Source: Arthrobacter sp. SO5
Lineage (GTDB): Bacteria; Actinomycetota; Actinomycetes; Actinomycetales; Micrococcaceae
Direction: 5' to 3'
Assembly (NCBI RefSeq): GCF_020532805.1
Contig: NZ_MQTQ01000104.1
Coordinates: 45,212-101,294 of the forward strand
Length of the DNA: 56,083 bases
Shown here: piece by piece, positions 7,893-15,005 of the stretch
Layout of the letters: each line of letters opens with the position of its first letter
Numbering within the stretch: the first letter of the stretch is position 1
Position numbers and translations under genes: made by a program
The notes under the pieces: model-generated
Seen by the model: the letters and a program-made list of their open reading frames with translations, nothing else
Database searches by the model: none
Told to the model about the DNA's origin: nothing

Positions 7893-9548
7893 ATGAATGT
7901 CACTTATCCTCCGCAACTCAGGTCCGGCGACATGATCCGGGTTGTGGCGCCGGCCCGGAGCCGTGCCATGGTTGCCGAACATGACCACAGCTCCCTGATC
8001 GAGCAGCGGTTTGCGCAGATGGGACTGCGCATCTCGTACGGGTCCCACATCGACGAACGTGACAGCCTTGACTCCTCTTCTATTGAGTCCAGGGTCTTTG
8101 ACATTCACGCTGCTTTCGCGGACCCGGAGGTGGCCGGCATCCTCACCGTCATTGGTGGATTCAACAGCAACGAACTCCTTCCCTATCTTGACTGGGACCT
8201 GATTGAGGCCAATCCGAAGGTCTTCTGCGGCTACTCGGATATCACGGCCCTGCAAAACGCCATCCTCGCCCACACCGGATTGGTGACGTACTCCGGACCA
8301 CACTGGTCCAGCTTTGGAATGAGGGATCATTTCGAACAAACCCTGCAGTGGTTCACTGAAACGCTCCTGGGCAACCGGCCGCTGGCCTTGACGCCTTCCG
8401 AACTGTGGACCGACGACGACTGGTTCCTTGACCAAGACAACCGGGACCCTCTCGCCGGAGACGGCTGGTGGGCGCTCCAGCCGGGCATGGCCTCGGGCCG
8501 CGTCGTCGGCGGCAATTTATGTACGCTTAATCTGCTCCAAGGGACGCCTCACATGCCGGCTCTGGATGGTGCGTTGCTCTTCCTTGAGGACGATTACGAG
8601 AGCCATTCGGCAACATTCGCCCGTGATCTAACATCCCTCCTTCAAGTGCCGGACGCCGGTGGGATCACGGGGCTGGTGATTGGCCGCTTCCAGCGGGCAA
8701 GCCGGATGACCCGGGACGTTCTGGAACACATCGTCAGGACGCAGCAGCGCCTCAGCGGGCTTCCCGTCCTGGCCAATGCAGATTTCGGACACACACAGCC
8801 GCAGATCACGCTGCCCATCGGCGGCCGAGCCGAGCTGACGGTCGGGCCAACCAGCAGACTCCGCATCACTTCCGACCAGCCAACAGTAGGAACAACAGAA
8901 CGTCCGCTGAAGGATCGGCTTACGAGACGCGGCGTAAATTGCTTAGGACACGGACGGCCCAGGGTGCAGATCAAAGTTGCCGACAACCTCGGCCAGCAGC
9001 CGGTGGCCTTCGGCCGTGGGATGGAGGCCGTCGCTGAACAGGGCCGGGCGGTCGGCCAAGACGTCCCAGGTGTCGAGGAAGTCCCGGAAGGTCCGCTCGC
9101 TCCACGACCGCAACGTCTCCCGCAAGTCCAGGATCTCGCCCAGGTCGAGGCAGGGGACCAAGGTGGTGTCCACCCAGTTCGGGCTCATCACCACCACGCG
9201 CCGTCCCTGGGGTTCCATCGCTTCGCAGAAGGATTCCAAGCGGGCGATGACATCCTGGCCCACTTGTGCCCCGCCACGTCCGTCGGCGTGGAGCAGGTCG
9301 TTGATGCCAGCCGCCACCAGGACCGTGTCCGCGCGGCGGGCGGCCACCTCGGCCTCGGCGGCGTCCAGGATCTCAAGCATGGTGGCGCCGGGCCAGGCCA
9401 GGTTGAAGAACCGGTTGTTCTCCTCGTCGCGGGTGATGTGTCGCGAGGCGACCCGGGCGGCCCAGCCGCCGTCCCGGGTGCAACGCCCGTAGGCGATGCT
9501 GTCGCCGATCAGGGCAATGCGTTCGGCCACATCCAGAGAATCGGCTGA
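7893..9548 (+). CDS. S66 LD-carboxypeptidase / MccF-like protein with abnormal C-terminus
   Basis: The S66 serine peptidase domain is complete: nucleophile Ser in FCGYSDITALQNA, Glu in FLEDDYESHSATFARDL, His in FGHTQPQITLPIGG. Family members cleave the L,D bond in muropeptides, or detoxify microcin C-like compounds (MccF). ATG at 7893 follows TAGCGT by seven bases (leaderless). Recognisable homology ends near 8880 (LRITSDQP). No stop codon occurs there, and the frame runs on ~220 codons through a palindromic repeat and antisense to the next gene. A stop has probably been lost, so the true product may have a junk tail. Confidence 0.8.
   Translation: MNVTYPPQLRSGDMIRVVAPARSRAMVAEHDHSSLIEQRFAQMGLRISYGSHIDERDSLDSSSIESRVFDIHAAFADPEVAGILTVIGGFNSNELLPYLDWDLIEANPKVFCGYSDITALQNAILAHTGLVTYSGPHWSSFGMRDHFEQTLQWFTETLLGNRPLALTPSELWTDDDWFLDQDNRDPLAGDGWWALQPGMASGRVVGGNLCTLNLLQGTPHMPALDGALLFLEDDYESHSATFARDLTSLLQVPDAGGITGLVIGRFQRASRMTRDVLEHIVRTQQRLSGLPVLANADFGHTQPQITLPIGGRAELTVGPTSRLRITSDQPTVGTTERPLKDRLTRRGVNCLGHGRPRVQIKVADNLGQQPVAFGRGMEAVAEQGRAVGQDVPGVEEVPEGPLAPRPQRLPQVQDLAQVEAGDQGGVHPVRAHHHHAPSLGFHRFAEGFQAGDDILAHLCPATSVGVEQVVDASRHQDRVRAAGGHLGLGGVQDLKHGGAGPGQVEEPVVLLVAGDVSRGDPGGPAAVPGATPVGDAVADQGNAFGHIQRIG
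8901..8929. repeat. dispersed palindromic repeat, unit 5
   Basis: CGTCCGCTGAAGGATCGGCT followed by TACGAGACG. It lies at the point where the S66 peptidase homology ends and before the convergent gene at 8943. Its insertion or drift may explain why the peptidase lacks its normal stop codon. Confidence 0.55.
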
Positions 9549-9902
9549 GACGTAGCACCAGGCCTGTCCGTGGGCGCCGGTGGGCACGCGGCGGCGGGCG
9601 TAGGCGTCGACCTCGTACGCGTCGGCTGCGGCCAGCTCGTCAGGGCTTAGCGCGAGCAACCCGCCGGATACGGTGTCACCTTCACGGCGGACGAGGCCGA
9701 GGTGAACTTTCTTGCCGCTCTTGGCGATGACATCCAGGTCGGTGATGACGACTTCTGTGGTTCCGTGCCCGATCAGGAAGTCTTCGAGCATGTTGACCCG
9801 GTAGCCGAACAGCGACTGCTGGACCTTCTCATCCAACAGGGTGCCGAATGAGAAGACCAGCTCGCTCGGGGCCGCGGATGTAGTTGGTTCCGGGTTGGAC
9901 AC
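8943..9902 (-). CDS. AIG2/GGCT-like domain fused to SGNH (GDSL) hydrolase
   Basis: This 319-residue protein is read from GTG with AGGAG seven bases upstream; a longer upstream frame is rejected because it is low-complexity. Residues ~10-120 form an AIG2/gamma-glutamylcyclotransferase-like barrel (VFSFGTLLDEKVQQSLFG; catalytic-type Glu in AADAYEVDAY). Residues ~130-319 are an SGNH esterase: Ser in IALIGDSIAYG, block II Gly region, Asn in AAGINDLL, and Asp/His in FSDGLHPTAEGHRLL. Both active sites look intact, so it is a two-enzyme fusion. Substrates unknown. It is convergent with, and overlapped by, the runaway peptidase frame. Confidence 0.85.
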   Translation of the reverse strand: MSNPEPTTSAAPSELVFSFGTLLDEKVQQSLFGYRVNMLEDFLIGHGTTEVVITDLDVIAKSGKKVHLGLVRREGDTVSGGLLALSPDELAAADAYEVDAYARRRVPTGAHGQAWCYVSADSLDVAERIALIGDSIAYGRCTRDGGWAARVASRHITRDEENNRFFNLAWPGATMLEILDAAEAEVAARRADTVLVAAGINDLLHADGRGGAQVGQDVIARLESFCEAMEPQGRRVVVMSPNWVDTTLVPCLDLGEILDLRETLRSWSERTFRDFLDTWDVLADRPALFSDGLHPTAEGHRLLAEVVGNFDLHPGPSVS

Positions 9903-10303
9903 GGGGACACTCCTTGGGCAGAACTTTCGTCGCTCCCGAGCCTCACCTCTGGCTGTGACCAGGAAGAATGTGTGCGATTGATTATCGCATCCGTTGCTGT
10001 CCTGGCTCTGCGCGGCTATGGGACGCATCAGCCAGAACGAGACGCGGCCGAGGCCGTCACGCCTCACTGGATGATGTCTCGCGTCAAGGATCCCCGACCG
10101 GGCGCCGGAGCGCCCCATGATCCACCGGCGCGGGCTGGGATTCCGAAGCCGTTCTTTGGTGCTCACGTTGCGAGGCGCGAACCCAAAATAGGCCCTTCAG
10201 AGCTATTGCCACTTCGGCATTGCCCCTGCAACACTCAGGTCATTCGCTTCGGCCCACTGCGCAATCGTCCGGCCAGTCCACCATAAAGAGATCGGACTCA
10301 TCG
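9903..10303. other. intergenic region with a GC hairpin
   Basis: No convincing gene. A rightward frame of ~100 codons is proline/arginine-rich with no family resemblance. GGGCGC/GCGCCC form a hairpin at 10100-10115, preceded by AAGGATCCCC, a possible degenerate member of the palindromic family. The AGGAG for the minus gene at 9902 is here. Confidence 0.4.
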
Positions 10304-10558
10304 ATGGCTATGACTTCTCTGACCAAGGCCCGGTTGAGGAAAGCGACCTTGATCGTTCTCGTGGTCACGATTGTTGCTTTCGTGTCGGCCCTCGCTATCC
10401 GGGAGTCGGACCAGGGGTCCTCCCCATTGCTGACCATCATCTATCAGGGCCTCGGTGGCATCGCGGGACTGGGTACAGCCTTCGTGGTGGTCTTTGTTCC
10501 CATGTATGCGTGGCAAGAAAGCCGAAAGAACGGACGGGAAGACGATCGGCCTGAGTGA
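10304..10558 (+). CDS. small two-helix membrane protein
   Basis: An 84-residue protein: a basic N-terminus (TKARLRKA), helix 1 (TLIVLVVTIVAFVSALAI), a short loop, helix 2 (GGIAGLGTAFVVVFVPMYAW) and a charged tail. The layout fits small actinobacterial membrane proteins of unknown role. The start is either this ATG or the one six bases downstream; the upstream extension is low-quality sequence. A palindromic repeat follows 8 bases after the stop. Confidence 0.6.
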   Translation: MAMTSLTKARLRKATLIVLVVTIVAFVSALAIRESDQGSSPLLTIIYQGLGGIAGLGTAFVVVFVPMYAWQESRKNGREDDRPE

Positions 10559-10565
10559 TCGACGC

Positions 10566-10592
10566 GTCCGTAAGCCGGTCCCTTAGCGGGAC
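10566..10592. repeat. dispersed palindromic repeat, unit 6
   Basis: GTCCGTAAG and CTTAGCGGGAC arms (one bulged base) enclose CCGGTCC. It lies directly after the small membrane protein gene, in terminator position. Confidence 0.65.
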
Positions 10593-10660
10593 AGCATCCC
10601 CACGCATCGGAAGCGCGCCACATGCATTCTTGCCCCCTGCTCACACCCGATAATTGAGTC

Positions 10661-11221
10661 ATGCAGCGTGGGAAGGTTCATGTGATGGGGGCGAGCGGTA
10701 GCGGTACGACGACGCTCGGTCGAGCATTGGCTGACCATTGGTCGGTTCCTCACGCGGACGCCGACGACTATTTCTGGGTGCCCACCGTCCCGCCGTACGT
10801 CGAGAAGCGTCCTGAGAACGTTCGGCGGGCTCTGATGCGCGACGTTTTCGTCCCGCGGGAGGGCTGGGTCTTGTCCGGGTCAATGATGGGCTGGGGGGAG
10901 AGCATCGTTGCAGAGTGCGACGCCGTGATCTTTTTGACGCTCGACCCTCGTGAGCGATTGCGACGCCTCGAGGCCCGCGAGGTCCATCGCCGGGCCGGCC
11001 GGGAGTTCGATGGGGTGGCGTGGTCCGACTTTCTGGACTGGGCAAAAGGTTACGACGATCCGGCGTTCGACGGCAGAAGCCGCGCAGCTCATGAGGCATG
11101 GCTGGAAAAACTTGACCTGCCGGTGCTGCGCCTGGGCAGCGAGCGGTCGATAGACGAACTACGCGAGGCCGTGCTGAGTTGGGACCCTTTTAAGTCGCCG
11201 GGAAGCTCAACCGTCCGTTGA
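10661..11221 (+). CDS. adenylate kinase-like P-loop protein
   Basis: This 186-residue protein has a Walker A motif in HVMGASGSGTTTLGRALAD, an ADADDYFW segment, and a lid-like region (RRLEAREVHRRAGREF). It belongs to the small P-loop kinases related to shikimate/adenylate kinase and FlaR-type 'topology modulation' proteins. The phosphoryl acceptor is unknown. GATAAT lies six bases before ATG, so it is probably leaderless. Its stop codon is inside palindromic repeat unit 7. Confidence 0.82.
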   Translation: MQRGKVHVMGASGSGTTTLGRALADHWSVPHADADDYFWVPTVPPYVEKRPENVRRALMRDVFVPREGWVLSGSMMGWGESIVAECDAVIFLTLDPRERLRRLEAREVHRRAGREFDGVAWSDFLDWAKGYDDPAFDGRSRAAHEAWLEKLDLPVLRLGSERSIDELREAVLSWDPFKSPGSSTVR

Positions 11222-11238
11222 CGGATCCCTTAGCGGAC
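11213..11238. repeat. dispersed palindromic repeat, unit 7, supplying both stop codons
   Basis: GTCCGTT...AGCGGAC arms around GACGGATCCCTT. The repeat contains the TGA of the P-loop gene on the plus strand and the TAA of the GNAT fragment on the minus strand. Confidence 0.7.
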
Positions 11239-11573
11239 GCCAAGAGGTCCAGCGTTGCGCTTCAAGGCCAGCGCCATAAGCACTTCGTCTCTATCGCCTC
11301 CGGGTAACCGAAGGGCTTCTGGCCATCGTCCGATTTCGCGCCACCCGCACGACTGGTACAAACCCTCGAGACCCATACCCGCCCGCACTTCGAGGCGCAG
11401 CTGTTCCAATGCGAGATCCTCGGTCGCTGACCGGGCCACCTCCTCCATGAGCGCACGCCCGACGCCGCAGTTTCGGAAATCCAGGGCTGTCTGGACCCGA
11501 AGAACCCGCGCCCAATGAGCTGTTAGCTCACTCGAATTGCCGGCCAAGAGCAGCCAACCGGCCAACTCGCCCT
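11230..11573 (-). pseudogene. GNAT acetyltransferase, N-terminus missing
   Basis: The remaining ~112 residues hold the acetyl-CoA binding core (VLRVQTALDFRNCGVGRALMEE) and the typical end (LYQSCGWREIGRWPEAL). The first third of the domain is absent. At 11573/11574 the reading continues into the 3'-truncated PH-like gene, so one breakpoint destroyed both genes. The ATG at 11565 is internal. Confidence 0.8.
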
Positions 11574-11978
11574 GCTCACGTACTTTTTGTCGGCCGCCCA
11601 GATAGCTGTGGTGAACCGGACCTCGATGTCCTTCACGGCCCCAAACGGTATCTGGTGGTCGCGCAAACCATTGATCACCTCAAACCCAGAGCCGTCGATG
11701 CGCAGGCACGGCCGCCACTGGGATGCGTAAACAAACCAGGACAGCAGAACCAGCCAGGGCGCAGCGCGTATCGCGGCATTGAGATCTCCGGCAACCAACA
11801 ACCACGCCAGCGTTCCGGCGGCGCATATCCACACGCCTGCGGCCACCGGTCGGGCCGACGCCGACCGGTGCGTTATGGCTGGCCCCGGAGTCGGGTAAAG
11901 ACCGGAGCCGCTGTCCGGCTGTCCCCTAACCGGGCCCTCGTTTGATGACTGGAATGGCCCCCCTCCATGCCCGGGCAC
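11574..11978 (-). pseudogene. PH-like membrane protein, second copy, C-terminus missing
   Basis: The first ~135 residues nearly match the full copy at 511-1194 (through KDIEVRFTTAIWAADKKYVS), then the frame runs 16 residues into the GNAT fragment and stops. The last ~85 residues, including the C-terminal membrane helix, are lost. The upstream promoter region and the GC hairpin over the start codon are preserved between copies. Confidence 0.85.
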
Positions 11979-12298
11979 GCGCCCGGATGAAAGAAACCTA
12001 TCCTAAGAATCATCAAGTGTGCCTCCGATCGTCCGTCGGAGTTGGCCAAAAACTTGAGGCCCTCACTTTTCCGGAGACGGCAACGGGAGTGAGCGCCGCC
12101 GGGAACCCGTAGTGCTTTAGGAGCCGGTGGCCGCCGGAACCATCCAGAAACCAGCAACCGCGCCGGTGGCGGGACCGGTGGTGGGATAAAAACCTTGGAC
12201 CTGAACCGGCCCTGCCGCGATGTCGACCTGCGCTTTTGTGGCCTTCCCGCAGTCGAGACTCAATTCGAGTCCGCCACCGCCCCGAACGCCGGCCTGGG
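11574..12298. repeat. direct repeat copy B (truncated PH-like gene plus lipoprotein tail)
   Basis: Partner of 784-1563. Copy B keeps the complete lipoprotein gene beyond the repeat (to 12671) but lacks the 3' part of the PH-like gene, the mirror image of copy A. Confidence 0.9.
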
Positions 12299-12671
12299 CA
12301 ATTGAAAGGTATGCGGTCGGGGCGCCGACACAGGCCGCGGTTATTGTGTACCTTCCCTTTGCCAACGCCGTAACCGACTTATGGAACCCGCCGCCGCCGA
12401 GTCCGCCGGCCCCATCTAGGACGAAGTCTTTCGGCCGAGCGCCGAGTAAAGATCCGAGGTCTGTGAAGTTCCGATTTTCGGTGGCTGCAAGTTCAGGGGC
12501 CGACGGCAGCGGCGACGGAGGTGCCGGCCGGCTGGTTCTGGAAGGCACCGAGGTCGGGTCTGCGCCGTCATCCGCATATTCACAACCGGACAGCCCCGTT
12601 ACCGCACACGCCCCGGCCAACAACAGCGCGGCCCCACGGAACCATGGACTTCGTCCCCCAGGTAGTGACAT
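12117..12671 (-). CDS. putative lipoprotein
   Basis: This 184-residue protein has a lipobox-type signal (LLLAGACAVTGLSGCEYADD, Cys near residue 30), a Pro/Ser-rich linker, and a beta-rich C-terminal domain (GRYTITAACVGAPTAYLSI, then LDCGKATKAQVDI). It is likely anchored on the outer face of the membrane. No enzymatic motif. TAGGCT lies six bases before ATG (leaderless style). It was probably co-oriented with the PH-like membrane gene that follows. Its C-terminal tail is also present at 1361-1563. Confidence 0.8.
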   Translation of the reverse strand: MSLPGGRSPWFRGAALLLAGACAVTGLSGCEYADDGADPTSVPSRTSRPAPPSPLPSAPELAATENRNFTDLGSLLGARPKDFVLDGAGGLGGGGFHKSVTALAKGRYTITAACVGAPTAYLSIAQAGVRGGGGLELSLDCGKATKAQVDIAAGPVQVQGFYPTTGPATGAVAGFWMVPAATGS

Positions 12672-13095
12672 GCCCCGAGCCTACTGGCAGTACGACGCCA
12701 TATAGCCGATCAAACCCACAGGAAGGCCACCCTCCTCAACGACAAACCATCGGTGGCGGCATCCTCGCCCGGAAATGTCGCATCTACCTGCAGTCTTTTG
12801 AGACACGGTCGTCGTGTCGATGGGGATCGAAGGAACCGGCGTCCTGCCGGGCGGCCGCGTGTCTTGGACAGATGTCTCACCGTGGATCGTCTCAGGTGGG
12901 TGCTGGCTGGGGGTTTCTGAGGCACAATGACCGGGTGAGACAACTTGGGTATACGTGTCAGTTTCTGAAGTCGTCTGCACGGAATATCCAAACTCGTCTG
13001 CACGCACCACATGTTCGAAGGAGGAACCCTGATCGGGACGGAAGTTGGCATGCGCTGTTTCGAGATGCCTTGCCCCGTTCCCCTAGGGTGCTGTC
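12672..13095. other. gene-free stretch with insertion sequence debris
   Basis: No coding sequence recognised. TTTTGAGACACGG (12795) shares a 12-base core with 1274-1285, and GTCTCA motifs recur at 12870-12940, suggesting the end of another mobile element. An IS21-like end lies at 12956-13004. The promoter for the GNAT gene at 13096 closes the region. Confidence 0.5.
12956..13004. mobile_element. orphan IS21-like terminal sequence, second copy
   Basis: TGTCAGTTTCTGAAGTCGTC and a second ACTCGTCTGCACG unit, aligned base for base with 1564-1612 with a few substitutions. No transposase is attached. Confidence 0.55.
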
Positions 13096-13512
13096 ATGAC
13101 TGAAGGCTATTTCTTCTCCGCCGAAACGGACAGAGTTGATCGTGCCCGCGTGCACCAGTGGCTCAGCGAGCAGTCCTATTGGGCGCAAGGTCGGGCTCGT
13201 GAGAAGCAGGATGCAGCTATCGACGCCTCTCGGAACTACGGGGTGTACGACATCGGGTCTGGAGAGCAGGTGGCTTACGGTCGCGTCGTGACTGACGGCG
13301 TTACGTTCGCTTGGCTCTGCGACGTGTTCGTCGCAACCGAAGCCCGCGGTCAAGGCATCGGCAAGATGCTGGCCGCTGGTGTAATGGCGGACCTGGAACC
13401 TTTAGACCTAAAACGGATTCTGTTGTCAACGGTCGATGCTCACGGGCTTTACGCCCAGCACGGCTTCACCGAGCTGACCGAGCCATCACAAATGATGGCT
13501 CGCGTCCAATGA
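13096..13512 (+). CDS. GNAT family N-acetyltransferase
   Basis: A full-length 138-residue GNAT. The acetyl-CoA pyrophosphate loop is visible in DVFVATEARGQGIGKMLAAG (Q/RxxGxG/A) and the end motif in GLYAQHGFTEL. Substrate unknown. TAGGGT precedes ATG by six bases, so it is probably leaderless. Its TGA overlaps the ATG of the next small gene (ATGA), indicating a two-gene unit. Confidence 0.9.
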   Translation: MTEGYFFSAETDRVDRARVHQWLSEQSYWAQGRAREKQDAAIDASRNYGVYDIGSGEQVAYGRVVTDGVTFAWLCDVFVATEARGQGIGKMLAAGVMADLEPLDLKRILLSTVDAHGLYAQHGFTELTEPSQMMARVQ

Positions 13513-13793
13513 CCCATCCTTCAGCGCTCCAACCTGCTCGTACTCCACTCGCCGCGGCTGACGCGAAACTGCAGTTGGTGATGATAGTCGGGAATCTGGT
13601 CGTGGGAACTTTTTGGGAGCTGGGGAATTACCTATCTTCCGGGGTTTTATCCTGGGTGCAGCGTTCCCTGGTTTCCTTTTGCACGTTCGTCATCATGACG
13701 GCCATTTCTGGGAAGAGGAAGAGGCCAAGAGGGCCGATTGGGACCGGCGGGCGCGGGCACTCTGACCCCGGTGAAACCGCAGCGATCGGCTGA
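13509..13793 (+). CDS. small membrane protein coupled to GNAT
   Basis: A 94-residue frame starting in the ATGA overlap with the GNAT stop codon. It has one or two hydrophobic stretches (LQLVMIVGNLVVGTFWELGN and LVSFCTFVIMTAI) followed by a basic, Gly/Pro-rich tail. No family recognised. The four-base overlap is the main support. Confidence 0.5.
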   Translation: MTHPSALQPARTPLAAADAKLQLVMIVGNLVVGTFWELGNYLSSGVLSWVQRSLVSFCTFVIMTAISGKRKRPRGPIGTGGRGHSDPGETAAIG

Positions 13794-14058
13794 CCCTCGA
13801 TCGCCGGCATCTCGTTGATATCTCTTCGTCGAGGTAGCCGAACGTCTTGCGAGACCTGAACATATAGATAGCTCGAGTGTCGTCGCCCACTCCCCTCCGA
13901 TGCTCAGCTCTTCCATCGGGTTCTCGACTCCCCTGGCTAACGCTGCAGGTGTAAACACTGTGACGGTCTTGAGGAACAAGTGTCGAATCGGGTTGATCGT
14001 GTTCGTTGAAGTAGTGAAGCCGCCCTGCAGAGGTGACTCGGAACAAGGGAGTAATACC

Positions 14059-14658
14059 ATGAATCTCACGATCTCGATCCAGGTCAGCGTCGACGGCGTC
14101 ATGCAGGCTAACGGCGGCAACAATGACGAGCTCGATCCCGGGTTTGCGCGCGGCGGCTGGGCCATCCCGACCGGCGACAAGGAGTCGGCCGCGTACATCG
14201 CTTCGACGTGGCAGCGCGCGGACGCGTTCCTGCTCGGCCGCAAGACCTACGAACTGTTCGCGCGCTATTGGGGTGGTCAGGCCGACAACTCGAACCCGTT
14301 TTCGGGCGCGATGAATCCTCGGCCGAAGTACGTCGTGTCCAACACCCTGACCGACCCGGCGTGGACGAACACGACGGTGATCTCGGGGGATATCGCCGCG
14401 GGCATCAGGGAACTGAAAGCTCAGCCGGGCGGCGAGCTGGTGGTCGTGGGCAGCGGCGTGCTGGCGCGCTGGCTGCTCGAGAACGAGCTCGTCGACGAGA
14501 TTAACCTCATCGTGTGCCCGGTCATCGTGGGAGAGGGACTTCGGCTGTTCCCGCAGCAGGGCAAAGACTTCAGACTCGAACTGGTCGAGACGAGGGCGTT
14601 CCCGACCGGTGTCCTCGCCCACACCTACCGGCCCACCGGCCGCCCCAACTACGCCTGA
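14059..14658 (+). CDS. dihydrofolate reductase-like (RibD C-terminal fold) protein
   Basis: This 199-residue protein starts at ATG 14059 behind AAGGGAG. It has the RibD_C/YwjB-type pattern: LTISIQVSVDGVMQANGG, ADAFLLGRKTYELFARYW, YVVSNTL, GSGVLARWLLENELVDEINL and PVIVGEGLRLFP. It probably binds NADPH, but its substrate is unknown. It is first in a three-gene operon with a YCII protein and an ECF-type sigma factor, an association that recurs in actinobacteria. Confidence 0.9.
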   Translation: MNLTISIQVSVDGVMQANGGNNDELDPGFARGGWAIPTGDKESAAYIASTWQRADAFLLGRKTYELFARYWGGQADNSNPFSGAMNPRPKYVVSNTLTDPAWTNTTVISGDIAAGIRELKAQPGGELVVVGSGVLARWLLENELVDEINLIVCPVIVGEGLRLFPQQGKDFRLELVETRAFPTGVLAHTYRPTGRPNYA

Positions 14659-14672
14659 GAGAAGACCAATCC

Positions 14673-15005
14673 ATGCAATACCTGATCAACGTCATCGACT
14701 ACCGCAGCGAATCGGGCACCGCCGAGGAGGCGGTCGCGATCGACGCCTTCAACAAGAAGCTGATTGCCGGCGGCCACTGGGTGTTCGCCGCCGGCCTCGC
14801 CGACCCGACGGTCTCGACCGTGATCGACGGGCGCGGCGACGAGCCGGTGTTCACCGACGGACCGTTCGTCGAAGCCAAGGAGTGGGCCGCCGGATTCTGG
14901 ATCATCGACGCGCCCGACCTGGACGTCGCCCTCAAGCTGATGTGCGAGGGCTCAAAAGCCTGCAACCGTCGGCTCGAAGTGCGGCCCCTCCTGTCGGATC
15001 CCTGA
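14673..15005 (+). CDS. YCII / DGPF domain protein
   Basis: A 110-residue YCII-like protein with the DGPF motif (PVFTDGPFVEAKEWAAGFWI) and a ferredoxin-like fold. It usually accompanies this class of sigma factor, and is proposed to sense or process a small molecule, though the mechanism is unknown. It starts 14 bases after the reductase-like gene. Its TGA overlaps the apparent start of the sigma gene. Confidence 0.92.
   Translation: MQYLINVIDYRSESGTAEEAVAIDAFNKKLIAGGHWVFAAGLADPTVSTVIDGRGDEPVFTDGPFVEAKEWAAGFWIIDAPDLDVALKLMCEGSKACNRRLEVRPLLSDP

Noticed and set aside
9972..10286. 104-codon rightward frame upstream of the small membrane protein
   Set aside because: Arg/Pro-rich, no ribosome binding site, contains a hairpin and a degenerate palindrome; nothing suggests a protein.
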